A stretch of 64,000 nt of DNA from Moringa oleifera (taxonomy: Eukaryota > Streptophyta > Magnoliopsida > Brassicales > Moringaceae), in contig JAJFZO010000049.1 in the NCBI GenBank assembly GCA_021397835.1, positions 7,259,001 to 7,323,000 of the forward strand. Reading direction: 5' to 3'. The notes beneath the pieces were generated by a model. It was not told the origin of the DNA. It ran no database searches and saw only the letters and a program-made list of their open reading frames with translations. Positions 50,001-62,109 of the stretch are shown piece after piece. Numbering within the stretch: position 1 is the stretch's first letter; each line of letters begins with the position of its first letter. The position numbers and the translations under genes were made by a program.

Positions 50001-53000
50001 TTTACTATGAAATCAGACCTAGGTCAAGTATTCGACTCTTAGTAAAGACACCACTACCACTGAAGCCACCCCACCAACATGCCCCTAAAACCACCAGCAC
50101 AAGCATCATCATTGTCACCACTGTTGTGGCTAGTGCCGGCCCCACCACCATCACTACTGCTGCCACAGCTGCCACAACCACTGCCGCTACAGCCACTTGG
50201 GTGGGTACAGATGATGAACTGGGGTTGTTCCCTATTATGTAACAATATATAAAAAAGTAAATATAATTAACACTAATTGATGAATGCTATGTATGCCAAC
50301 GAGAGTAAATAAGCTCTATTATTATCTAAGGAAATACACTGATAAAGCCTTGATGGGGAAAACCACAAAATAAAACATGTATATGTCGGAACCAACCCCC
50401 AACCCAACCATGCACACCTGAAAAATTAGTCCCAATTAGTGTCAGCAAAAGCTCATGGCAAACTTGAGCAGGACTGTTAGAGACTGGCACACAGGTCAAT
50501 TACAATGCAAATCACATTGTCATTTGTGTGTATGTGTGGATGCATATTTTTTCTACAAGAGGAAAAGAGTAAGCAAAAAAAAAGAAAAAAAGAAAAAAGA
50601 TGTTGAGAAACAAACACAAAAAGAGTTCGATTACATCCAACAATTGGAGCATTGTACAATTTCATAAAGAACGTGGGTTAGAATCTGACTTTGGTTACCT
50701 AAATTCTTAAAACTTAAAGATAACAAAATTAACATCCAGTAGCCACCCCTCCAGACTCAATCCCAACCTCTAAACTGCCAAATATAGGCACAAAGATGTA
50801 AAATTTCCAAGACAGAACAGACACCCTTCTTTATTACTCTTTCATTTGCGATTAAAGAGAGGAATGAGAGGATACAAGCCGCCAGAGAATGAATACCCGT
50901 TTTACTTGTTTGCAAATATATAGTTCAATGCATGATACAACGAGAACTAGAAAATTGCAAATTCAAAACCTTGGTAATATTAAAGAGTTCAATGCATAGG
51001 TCACGGTGCAAGGAACACGACCATGTGGTAGTGGTGTTTGGAAATCCATTATTAAAGAGTTCACATAGAATCATGGCAAGGGCAAGGGCAAGCTTTAATC
51101 TTGGTAAGGGGAACTCTATTCAGTTTTGGCACAATATTTGGTGTGGAAGTAGTCCCTTTAAGAAAACCTTTGCAGCTTTATACCATATAGCTCGTGACAA
51201 GGAAGCATGGTTGAGTGATAATATGATGGTACAACCTAGCATGTATGCCTTTGTCGGTGGATTTCCTGAGGGAGTCCAAGACTAGGAGGTGACATTTGCT
51301 TGGACAGTTTTATGAGAGCATTTATGCAATTAGAACTGCAGCTAATAAAGAGGATGCAATCATTTGGAAAGGCAATCATGACAAGAAGTTCTCAGCTAAA
51401 TCATTTTTTGGGGTGCAACAACGTGAGGAAGCACAATGGCTTCCATTAAACTAGTATAAAAATACACCCAAAGCAGCCTCTTTTACGTGGGAAGCAACTA
51501 GCGAAAAAAAATCCTTAATAGAAAAGAGGTAAGACCATGGTTATCGGTGCTTTTTAAACAACGAACAAGAGATGTCGATCAATCGTATCCTCCATCAATG
51601 CACGTGGACACGACAAGTTTGGGAAAACAACTTCACTAATTTGGGACATAAATGGGTGGCCTCCAAGTCAGTGGTGATTGCATTATTAGCATGGCAGGTT
51701 TTCACGTTCTAAAATATCAAAGGAAGCTTATCGCGATGATTTCATTGCTTGTTTTTTTGGATGGGTAAAGGGTGAGGAACTTGACCACTTTTGACAGGTA
51801 ACAAACTCCTTACTGGTTCGTAGAGTTAAATGAGTTGAAGTTTTGAAGTTATTGGTGACACGGAATAATTTGGTAAATCAAGTGGACTATGCAGAATTTT
51901 TAGAAAGCCTAACATCTAGATAGCTAACTATGAGTGCATATGCGAGGCACCCCATTGGTGCATATGTATATATAATATAAATACATATCTCGGTTTGTAA
52001 CGAAAGAAAAAACAGAAAACAGGAAAGGAAGAGAAAATAGAATAGGAGAGAGACAGAGAAAATGAGCCAACATCAAGAAGAAAAAAAAAAGTGTAACATA
52101 ACTCCATACAATTACACCTGATCAATAAACATTTTTTTTTTTTAAAAAAGGCACTTTTCAAGATTTCTTTTTTACTGAAAGCTTGGTTTCTAATGACAGA
52201 AAAAACAGAGACCATGAGAGGAAGAGAAAATAGAATAGGAGCGAGACTGAGAGAAAACATATCAACATGAAGAAACAATAACAAAATGACAATCACTATC
52301 TGGTTCAATATAACCCAAAACTATATAATTATGCCCAATCAACAACCATGCCACACTTTTGTCTGATTAAAAAAAAAATATACACACTTTTCAAGATTCC
52401 TTTCACTGAAAGCCCATGTTTTTTGCTGTTACATGCTTTTCTAGAGGAACCTCACTTTCACACTTTTCATCCTACTTATTGTGCTTTAAGTGACCCCAAG
52501 TGCACTTTTAACAACATTAGATCTCACCTAGAGAAATGGTCGTATGTAAAATAACGAGGAGCATTGACCATTAAAACATTTTATAACATACAAAAGCCCA
52601 TGCAACCATGTAATAAAACCGCTCTGGAAGATGAAAAAAGGATGATTTCTCAAAGAAACCAACTTAGACCTGGTCTGGATAGACGGTTTCACTTAACAAT
52701 TAACGTTCCATGGACACCATAAACTGGTTAGAAGATAAACAATAATTGACACCATCAAGACTATTAATGAAACTGGACCGCCATGCAATAGACTGTTGAG
52801 ATATCTTTTTCGGGTGTTTTCTTTTCCCTTTCTGTGGGAGAGTGAGAACAGGGGAGACGAGTGCATGGGAGAAGCGAGAGAGATCAAAAGTATAAAGGAG
52901 CACAGCAGAACCATGTAGCTTCTATGAATAACACAGTTACTGTCAATACTACTACTAACACAATCAACTCATGCTAACACCACGACAACCACTATGATTT

Positions 53001-56000
53001 CCTGATACATAAGCAAACCAGACTCCTCCCTTGCATGAGGGTTAAAAGCTCATCTAAAAGCACCAAAAGTGTGGCACTCCTACGTGCAAACGAGAGATAG
53101 AAGTGGAATCAAAATAGGTCACTATAATTCCTCTCTTTTCATTAGATTCTACAGAAGACACGGCTCCATTCTACAGAACCAAGTCCACTTCCAATCACCC
53201 CAGTCCCAATAAATAAACAAGTGAAAATCTTTGTCATACCTGCTGAATTCTAAAGCAAGCAAAATAAAAATTTCCCACCCTTCCAACTTGGCAATGTAGG
53301 GAGCCATGAGCATCCCACCACATTTCACCAATTTAATGATATTGTCTTATGCCAACCTTAAGTATGTCCACAAGTTCAGAAAATAAACTGCTGGTCTCAT
53401 GGGGACATAACAAACAATCCTCTAAACAAAAACAGATTACAGTCAAGGCAAAGATGATTTCATGAACAATTTTGAACTTCTAACAACCTAAAAGGGAAAG
53501 GAATAATTGAACCCCAAAATGTTCATTCGGTAGGTCATAAAGATGATATAGCCATATATTAGAATCATAAACAAACAATTTAATCACGACTTATTGGCCC
53601 CAAATGTCATCAATGTCCAATAGCTGGCAACTAGTTTACTTCATTAAACATTTCAAATATGAATAATATGATTACAGCCTTACACAAAGTTAGAGACATA
53701 TAACCGACATTAAGTTGGTTCTAAAGCACAGCACAAAAGGTCAAGCTGGCAGAAACAAGTGTCCTTAGAGCAGCACAAGGGTCATTCAGCTATCATTAAC
53801 CTAACTGTCCGGATGTTGACAGCTTCTCTATCGGCTCATTAGAGACAACAGCATGTTCCAAATATCCAATTTCTTCTCAACTTCTTTTTTTTTTTTCCTT
53901 TTTTTTTTAATAAAAACACATAATTATATTACTATAATGGCAGCAAGGGGATGCCTCCCATTTACAAGTATGACACACCTATTTTGAGATAAGGAATTCA
54001 ATGAATTCCACTAAGTCATCCCCATGAATTCCACTAAGTCATCCCCCTTTACAAAATTTCACCCTTTTAACCCAAGCTCCCAATATTCTAATCCATCTAT
54101 CTCTAAACAAAAAAAGAGTTTTCCTCCCCTTGAAAGCTCTTCTATTTCTTTCATTCCATGCTAACCAAAAAATCAATAAAGAAATTTTTCCAGCCACCTT
54201 CCTTTTCTCTCTGACCACATGCAACCCTCCATGTACCAATCTCATGTGCCACCGACCCGACCAACACCCACCAGTATCCCAACAGCCCTAAAACAATTTC
54301 CCACCCACCTCATCTATTTACACCATAGCAATACATGGTTGACAGATTCAGCACATTCTTTACATAAGAAACACCAGTTTACCAAAATCATTCCTCTCTT
54401 TTGCAACTTGTCAATGGTGAGGAGCTTCCCCCAAGAAGTTTCCCATCCATAGAAAGCCACTCTAAGAGGCACTTTGGCTTTCCAGATTACCCTCCATGTT
54501 AGTAGACCCATTTCTCTCTGTTCAAAGTCATTCTCAAGCCTTTTATAATAATCTTTTATGATAAAGGTCTCGATGTCATTCCCTCTCCAAAATTGTCTGG
54601 ATCATCCTTATTTGCTCTAAAAGTGTACATTTTTTCAAAAAAGTATCCCACAATGTCCATCTCCCAGTTTTGTAAATCTCTTCTAAAGCCAACATCCCAA
54701 GTACTGTCATCGCCCCACATCAACATATGGTCACTAACTTTAGCTTGTTTGTTGGAAGCCAAGCAATATAAAGATGGGAATTCCTCCATTAATGAATTCT
54801 CATTGCACCATATATCATGCCAAAAGCTAACATACTCTCCGCCTCCCACTTTGAAATGCACCCATGGTCGCCCACGCTTTTCTAATAGCCCTCTATACTC
54901 TAGTCCATACCTATCCCTACCCAACACTGCCTTCCAACCACTATCTTCACAACCAATTTCTTAGGAATGCCTTATTAAAAGACCTAACTGGCTTGATTCC
55001 CAAAGTACTAATCCTTCATGGTTTTTGCACTATCACCAATTAACCAAATGAAATTTGCCAGTGTTTTCACACCAAAGAAACTATCTCTGTTACTGCTCCA
55101 ATCTCCATGCCAAATCCCTAGGGATTGGAAAAAGGGACATAGCTCTTAAATAATGTCCATCCACCCCCTTTGGATAAATGTCCCCCCTTCCATCCTACTA
55201 GCTTCTTCTCAACTCTCTTCGCTTCCCTGTTCCAAATGGTTCACTCCTTGCGCTTTGCCCCCAAAAAATAGACCTAAGTATTGTATTGGAAGTGATCCCC
55301 AACAAATCTTGCAAGATGTTCCCATCCACCCCTGGCCCTAGCGAAATCTTGCCGGATAGATGATTTTCATTGATTTTATCAACACCAAGCTTAGGTCCCT
55401 CGCCATTAAGGAAGTGTAATAGGTCAACTGGACCCGATTGTCCCACTATTGGGTCTCGAAAACGCAAATTAGAATTATTCGGGTTCAAAAGCTCTAGCCT
55501 ACATCTCTGTTTTTTTTCATATTCTATGTTGGAGGTTCATGGATCTGACTTAGCCCCCCACTCTTCCTTACCCACTTTCGTTTAACCCAACCCAACCCAA
55601 AACACTCTTGACCCTATTCAAACTCATCTAACCCAAAAGGTCCAAATGCTCTGACCCATATAAGTCAGGTACTTTCTTCTCCACCCGCTCAACATTTCCT
55701 TAAAACTCTTTGTGATACCCTTGCCTCATCGCGCTGTCAATGCCCAATAGAATATCTTTAAAAGGTCTATCTGATATTCTCCCTCACCCTTTCCGATAAC
55801 CCTCCCTCTAATCTCTAAGTTATATGGAAGTCGAAACTTCGGTATACAATTTTCTTCAACATCTAATTAACCCCCTCACCTTGCATCACCCCATTTGCCT
55901 TGCAAATTACATTCATTCTAGTGCTTCCATTTATTTCCCACACTTGTAAGCCTCGTATCTTATGCTACCACCCAAAATCCTAACGATTTTCAATTAGACC

Positions 56001-59000
56001 AACGCAAAAACTCGCATGTTAACTTCCATTAAAATAACCTTCTCCCTTTTCCTCCACTTCATTCACTAGTTAATACGATTTCTTATCTTCAACAGATTAT
56101 CCATAACTGCCGCAATCCATCTTCTTTCTTCCCTACTAAGGAACATGAAAACCCTCGGACCTCTATTCTGCTCTACTACCTTAAGCCAATTCTTGGTTTC
56201 ACGTATTGTATGAAGCTTAAAGATCTTCCTTTCTACCCTAGTAAAGAAAACCTCCATTGATGAAGTCCAAAAGATGAAAAATATATTATCTTTTCGTTCC
56301 CAATACCAATCCAGCCTTCCCAACTTTATAAAATGCTCATATATGTTCACTACAAATAACCTAATGTAGTGATGCATATATATAATAGATGTATGCTTCC
56401 ACAATAAAAAGCTTCAACCCAAACTTTACATGCATCAAAGTTACATTCATTACAAGCTAAACAATTGATTTAACAAAATCCACATTCTAAAAAGTTTAAG
56501 AACCTATAGAAGTATTAAAGAATGAATTATTGATAGAAAGCAGCAATGAAATCTAATAAGGGATTGGAACCTAAAAGGAAGAAAGGTTAACAATTAACTC
56601 CTTTATGTCTTATCAGATGGGTTGGAGTTATACCCATCACAAAGCTAACTCGCCAAATGAAAGGGTGGTCAAGGAAGCAAAATTGGATGGCTAAGGTATC
56701 TTTGTAAAAACAGAACCTCCTAGGATCAGGATGACAAACTGTTTTTATCAAAGGGTAGGTACAAGGTAACCCTATCAAGGATCCTATATTTTCTCCCAAG
56801 AGACTGTACCTTATTGAGCATAATGATTGACCAAACATTCTTAGCAAGGAAGTTATACAGGCCCCCAACTCTAATAAAATTGGAACAAGTACAAGAAAAG
56901 AAGAGCTAACCTAAAAGCATGTAACTAAATCAAGAAAACTTGACGAGGCAACACAAAGAAAACTAAGAGGAAGGGTAGACTTCAAAAGAATACCAATGCA
57001 AGAAAGAAGAGGAAAGTGCGTGAAAGGAAGAAGAAAATTGCCTCCCAAAGTGCTAAATAAAACCCAGCGAAGGATGGCCAAGATGCAGTGATATATAGAA
57101 CACATTGATGACCCATAATTGCGCATTCAAAAATGGGAATCAAGGCAATAGTTGAAAAGACATGAGAAGACTAACACACTTCCCAAGCAAGAGTCTACTT
57201 TCTAAATACACATTAAAGCACCACCTAATAAAATGCATCGTTTGAAAAAGACGCCTCAGCAAGACTGTCTCAACCAAACAGCGAAGCTCTGCATTGAAAC
57301 AAATCAAAGTCTTGGGGTGTCACCTCAACACTCTAAAGAGGGGAATGTTGGATAAAGACCTAACAATCCAAACATGGCTAGCTGAAGGCCCATCCCAAGG
57401 AACAAAACAAGCTTATTCAACAAGTCCAATTGTACCATTGAGAAACATCACCCAACCCATAGGAAAAAGTCCATTGAATGTTTGACTAGACATACAGCAA
57501 AAAGATGGAGAGAGAAATTCTTTTGTAAATGAGGACTTCGTAAAGTTTATAGATGTCCTTTCCCTTAGAAGTAGGTAAATATATGTACTTGGGTGGCACC
57601 CTTTGAGCATTATAGTCAATATAAACATACTATTGTTTCTTATAAAAAATTTTTGAAAATAAAAAGATAAGAGAGAGGGTGCAGGTGAAGACCACTCCAC
57701 CTCTACTTGAAGAAGATTAAACGAGACATGTTATTACCAAATGAGATAATTACAAGATGGGGGTTAACATAGGAAGGATAGAAGTATGATATTAAAGGCC
57801 CTAGAGGCCGTGGGAAAAACTATTCTTCAATTCCTTAACACATTGCATTTTCTCTTGGTGACCCCCCTCTAATCTCTTCTCAAGGAAATAAACATTGTCA
57901 TGTTGTCTCTACAAAAGATGCTATTATACATCCACTAATTAATGAACATAAATAGAGATGAGAATCACAACCATGTGCCTTACAAAACTTCAGAACAAGA
58001 AAACCAAGCTCATTGTTTCTTCACAGTTCTCAAAGTACATTATGGATTTCACAACACTGCAGCTTTTTTTTTTTCCACCAAGCAACATTACCCTAGCAGG
58101 TAGCTCTAATTAACCACACAGCAGTACCTAAAACCATTTTTGAAAGAAGAAAGGGAAATAATATCCAAATAAGATGAAGATGTAAAACATGGATGAACTA
58201 AGGAAAAGTAAACAGTACCTACAGAACGGAAATCAATAGAATCAGCGACTGAATGTCTTTCAGATTCTGGTGCAGCAATTGCTTCTTCAAATTTTAGCTT
58301 CATCACTGCTTTCTCACATTCCTTTAACTTTTTGGTAGCATCAGGATCATTAGGACAGATTTTCTTGACCTATATTAAAATATATGAAGACATTAACAAA
58401 AATAAATTTACACATTAAAAACAATGTTTCCATAAGAAAATGCAGAGGAATTACTTGTATTTCTTCCAATACCCTAAAATGGTATTAAAATATGAAAAAG
58501 ATGAACAATAGACCAATGAGAAGGCAACTAAAACGACCAAAACAATAGACTGTTTCGATTTAAATTTAGCACAGCAAATTGCTGGAGAAGAAAGATTTGC
58601 AAGTTGGAATCAACACCTCTTAGGGCTTTGAAAACTCAAGTACAATGAGAGAACTTTTCTTGGATTTTTTTCTTGACAAAAAGCCTCTAAATTTGGTTTC
58701 TTGATCCCTTTGATCTTCATTTACTTCTTTGTCAGCAAATGGAATTTGATATTTTAAGGCCAACTCTTTTACAAGCTTCCTCGTTTGCTAAAATGCCTTC
58801 CTTTTGAAGGATTATCAAGATTTTGAAAGTTTTTTTTTTTTTAATTTTTTGTGAAGAAAAAAACATTTAAAAGGTATAGAAGGCCAAGAACATACATGCA
58901 GAGTTTCCCCCAAAGAACACAAAAGCAGAAACATCTTAGATATTAGATGAAAAAGTGAACCAACAAATTAACTTGGAAGATCCAATAATTCTTCATAAAA

Positions 59001-60501
59001 TGTTAAACTCTTGTTTGTGGCTTTTTTTTTTCTTTTCTGTTACTGCTGCTTTAATTTCTTTTGACTCATTTGTGTACATGGTCTTATATATCCTAGTTTT
59101 TTAAATCATGTGATTAGCATGTGATTTTTTATGAGCTTAAAGAGTTGAGAAGTACATGTTTGACCAATGGCTAGGATTTTAGAGTTACTATAAGCTTGAA
59201 ATCAATAGATCATAAGTTTCCAAGAGATTGTCACTTTAGTAGGATCACCACATCTGGAATTTTTGGCTAACTTTCCACCTTTAGCTCTTTCTTCTTTCCT
59301 TCTTTTCTTTTTTTATTTTTTAAATGAAGAGCAGAATCACTTCAGTTCTTGCTTTATCCATCATCTATTTGCTAATTGATTAAGATTTATAATTATATGC
59401 GGTTTGTTATTTACATTACTTGATAAAAGAGAGCAGCTTTCCCTGGGTCAAAAATGCCGCAAGGCCCAAGCAAATTGGTAATGTATGAAAATTAATGGTT
59501 GTAACAAAGTTGACGATATTTAACTCCAAAGTAACTGAACAAATTTATACAATAATCGGTACTTTTACGTTGCTGTCAAATAAAAATGATGACTTCAATA
59601 GCTACTTATTGCATTGAAAGAAGAAACAAGATGATGCAGCTTATCATATTCTAGCACAGTATTCAGGATAAAACAATGCCAACTAACACAGTTTATCAGA
59701 AGCCAGCATACCTAATTCACTGGAATAAGTGACAAAGAAATAATAACAAGTATCTTATGCAACAATGATCAAACAAATAACTTGATGGTTAGCAAATTAC
59801 AATAAAGAATGAAAAGGAAAAGAATATTCAAACAATAATCAACATTGATCTTGGAAAACAACTACCTGCTGGAAATCCTTCAATGCTTCTTTAAATTTGC
59901 CCATGGCAAGATAAGCAGCACCTCGCCTGTAATAGCCCTGCAACACATGGCTTGTTAGACAAGAACATATATATGAATGCCTGGTAACCAACAAAGGTTT
60001 TAACATATGAAGCATACCTTCGAATACTTGGGATCAACTTCAATAGCCTTTGATGCATCTTGTATTGCACTACCATACTCCTCTAATTTCGTGTGAGCAA
60101 ATGCACGATTGGCCCAGTATACAGCATTGTTACTGTTTAATTCAATAGCTTGTGTATACAGATCAATAGCTTGAGCATATTTGTGAGCTGAAAGCGAATA
60201 GACAGAATCAGCACAGACAGGAGACATAGAAAACAGTGTAATAAGACCAGTAACTATTGTTATCAAAAGAAGATTTCTAAGCACTTGTGCACAACTAACT
60301 AGCCCATAAGGAAAGGTGAAATTGAAGGATTTACACTATCTTCACATTCGGTTCACTTTATCAAACCACAATAACAGGAGGGAGGGCAAGAAAAACTAAG
60401 ATAGAGGAGCACAAATTAGCACCTTTAAATGCTTCATTGGCTTGGACCTTGATCTCTTCAGCTCGTGACACATTGGAATTTTCGGCTTCCATGCCAGGCA
60501 T
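44010..60501 (-). CDS. PP5: Serine/threonine protein phosphatase 5 (TPR-PPP)
   Basis: Twelve coding exons, descending: 60501-60423, 60187-60018, 59937-59866, 58369-58219, 49169-49061, 48971-48854, 47411-47264, 46824-46576, 45723-45598, 45527-45427, 44338-44264 and 44069-44010. They join in frame to 485 residues; the Arabidopsis short form has 484. Three TPR repeats occupy about residues 13-114, and in this family they bind Hsp90. The PPP catalytic domain runs from about 160 to the end. All metal and catalytic motifs are intact: GDVHGQ (228-233), GDFVDRG (257-263), GNHE (289-292), VVHGGL, RSHEV and SAPNYCD. The C-terminal helix ([12 protein letters not shown]) covers the active site in the family. 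Intron 4 is 9 kb and holds a cassette exon (see 50055-50231) and LINE remnants. In plants PP5 is known to act on phytochrome and in chloroplast-to-nucleus signalling. Confidence 0.96.
44070..49060 (-). other. PP5 introns 5-11
   Basis: These introns separate the catalytic-domain exons and are AT-rich, with no recognisable genes. The largest, 47412-48853, contains a dispersed direct repeat (48136-48521). The intron 44339-45426 has no feature that I recognise apart from a TA run near 44488. Confidence 0.8.
48136..48521. repeat. Direct repeat of about 140 bp in a PP5 intron
   Basis: Copy 1 (about 48136-48275) and copy 2 (about 48377-48521) share ATTGAGCAA(T/C)CAATATGGT and ATACATGACATTTAATTAAA blocks in the same order, with several differences. 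The copies are separated by about 100 bp of unrelated sequence. Confidence 0.85.
50055..50231 (-). other. PP5: PP5 cassette exon encoding membrane-spanning segments
   Basis: Within PP5 intron 4 a GC-richer segment reads open in the PP5 frame. It is preceded by an acceptor (ACATAATAG) and joins exon 4 as G+GG, giving [12 protein letters not shown]. Two hydrophobic Ala/Val/Leu/Met-rich stretches follow, then [10 protein letters not shown]. The donor is either A|GTGGTG, ending at 50055 and giving Lys before VEPQYSG, or G|GTAGTG, ending at 50058 and giving Glu. Both keep the frame and insert 59 or 58 residues, so the long protein would be 544 or 543 residues. Plant PP5 is known to have a longer, membrane-bound splice form, 538 residues in Arabidopsis, with a matching insertion at this point. 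The match is by eye and recall. Confidence 0.88.
51050..51720 (+). mobile_element. LINE 3' fragment in PP5 intron 4
   Basis: The plus strand reads [20 protein letters not shown] and then [13 protein letters not shown] at 51100-51210. This is the region after the reverse transcriptase in plant LINEs (family form GxGxxIxFWxDxW). Beyond it, stop-broken zf-RVT-like sequence continues to about 51720. It lies between the cassette exon and exon 4 and is antisense to PP5. Confidence 0.7.
53950..56330 (-). mobile_element. LINE remnant in PP5 intron 4, sense to PP5
   Basis: Minus-strand pieces follow LINE order. An ORF1/DUF4283-like N-terminal region at about 56300-56066 contains [21 protein letters not shown] linker lies at 55488-55198. 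The post-RT block [20 protein letters not shown] lies at 54927-54556. The zf-RVT domain at 54511-54314 reads [20 protein letters not shown] and [18 protein letters not shown]. The C-terminal end at 54245-54039 has [16 protein letters not shown]. The endonuclease and RT core are missing, so an internal deletion is likely. A T-rich tract at 53885-53910 is the probable poly-A tail. Confidence 0.8.
54001..54046. repeat. 23-bp tandem duplication
   Basis: The unit ATGAATTCCACTAAGTCATC plus CCC occurs twice in direct succession (54001-54023 and 54024-54046). It lies at the 3' end of the LINE remnant. Confidence 0.95.
56405..58218. other. Rest of PP5 intron 4 before exon 4
   Basis: No recognisable coding sequence. 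Minus-strand open stretches at 56868-56587 and 57126-56911 have no motif I know. A long poly-T run near 58064 is the only low-complexity feature. Confidence 0.5.
58370..59865 (-). other. PP5 intron 3
   Basis: AT-rich intron between the third TPR exon and the linker exon. I see no nested gene or element in it. Confidence 0.8.
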
Positions 60502-60519
60502 AACCCTCCTTTACTTTAT

Positions 60520-61970
60520 CAACTCAGCTTGATGTTAGCAAGTAGCCAATTTCATAATGGTTGTCTTTTATTTACAATGTTTTGGCTGCTCATGAAATCA
60601 ATAAGAAACAATAAATATCTAGTTCAATGCTTATCCTTACAACAGGAGCAAAAGGAAATAAAGTATAATCACAGAGCATGAAAGTACCAATAAACAACTC
60701 CTTATAACTTGATACCAATACAATGGCTACTATCAAAAGTTTTCCAACTTGCCAACATTACTAGCAATTTATTGGTATTGACAAAGTGCGGTATCACCAC
60801 TCATCCATCACATAGAAAAAAAAATTTGGAATTTAACAAGAATGTAAGTTAAGGAAAGCAGTAGGATTTGGACATTACATTTTCTCAGCTGTTGCAAGTT
60901 AATATTGTCCCTGTTACAATGACTCTTTAGTAAGGTTGGTGCCTGTCACATGAATTTCACACATTTAAACGGTTCTAGGTGAGGGACAGGAACTGAATTG
61001 TAATAAACATGATTCTGCTTTCGACTTGGATTTGTGGTATTTAGTAGCTTAAAACTATGGACCACTAGTAATACTTCCTGGAAGCAATTAACAGCTTCTG
61101 GACCAAAAATATGACTACTCCAAAATAAATCACTAGGTCCAAACAGAATGGTTCATGACATAGTATATTGAAATTGACACATATGTAGGTGCCACATTCA
61201 GCAGAGTGAGTGAGGCTATCCAAACGTCGTTTTCTTTAGTGATGTGTTTCCATATTGTATAAAAGCCAACTGAACAATTCATACATAAGGGCATTTATCA
61301 CCATAAAAAAGAATCTTCATAAAAAGTAAGATTCAACAACCATGCAGATTATAAAAAATATATATGCTCAAATTTCCAATCAGATAACACAAATTGTAGC
61401 TTCAAATTTGGCAAAACAACCTTGTTTAGGTAAACTAGAAATTCCCAAATTCTACAGTAAACCCACCCTTACCAACATGCCTGAGTGTTTTCAACCTGTG
61501 CCTTACAGCTCCCAATTCCCTGAAACCAATGGCCTTGTGATGGCCAAGAGACCATTTGCAAGCAAAACTAATTGAGATACCACCAAACTGAATAGGCTTC
61601 ATTCATTTGCACTCCATTTGGCCATAATTAAAAATAGGAAGCGACAGCTTGACAGCTCGGAATATCCACAGCACAAGAAAGTAATGAGATACCCTTAACC
61701 AAATACAGCCTAGCACCACTAACTAGCTTGATCCTACTGCATTACCATACTGTAAAATCAAACAATAGCAACTAAAGGACAGAGCACTTCGTGTTAATGC
61801 TCAATCATAATCAAACGAAGCATAATTCCTTTCCCAAGCAACCAAACAGAGTCACTTTATGTAGACACGTTAACACAGAAAGATAATACGAGAAGGACAA
61901 ATTAAGATGACGGAAACAGAAGATTATAGTTCAAGTTAGTTTGAGTTTAGTATATAGAGAGACTAGCTAC
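60520..61970 (-). other. Probable 5' UTR intron of PP5
   Basis: The leader-like exon at 61971-62100 ends in a good donor (GCGTCAG|GTAGCT on the minus strand). The sequence down to the PP5 start codon is AT-rich and non-coding. The acceptor must lie just before 60501; the ATCAAG near 60532 is one choice after a GCTAAC branch-point-like motif, but I could not decide it. Confidence 0.5.
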
Positions 61971-62100
61971 CTGACGCAAAGTCCTATTGCATTAGCTAAA
62001 ATTATTCGATCTTGCCAGACAAAGGGAGAAACAGAGAAGAAAGCGAGGCAGTTGAGGGGAGAAAGAGAACAGAGAAACCCTAGACCATTAAGAGAGAGTA
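61971..62100 (-). other. Probable non-coding first exon of PP5
   Basis: The minus strand reads a classic plant leader: AGGGTTTCTCTGTTCTC and further CT-rich sequence, with no long open frame, ending in a GT donor at 61970-61969. The sequence directly upstream is strongly AT-rich. A transcription start near 62090-62105 is likely. Confidence 0.6.
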
Positions 62101-62109
62101 ATTATTAAT

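Noticed and set aside
50054..50245. Ser/Gly/Cys-rich frame overlapping the PP5 cassette exon
   Set aside because: It is a +1 shadow of the Ala/Val-rich cassette. Only the other frame joins exons 4 and 5 in phase and resembles the known PP5 insertion.
51928..52308. 126-residue minus-strand frame rich in Phe/Leu/Ser in PP5 intron 4
   Set aside because: Derived from duplicated purine-rich sequence (GAGAGGAAGAGAAAATAGAATAGGAG occurs in similar form twice), with no domain.
54593..54964. 123-residue plus-strand frame
   Set aside because: Antisense shadow of the LINE remnant that reads clearly on the minus strand.
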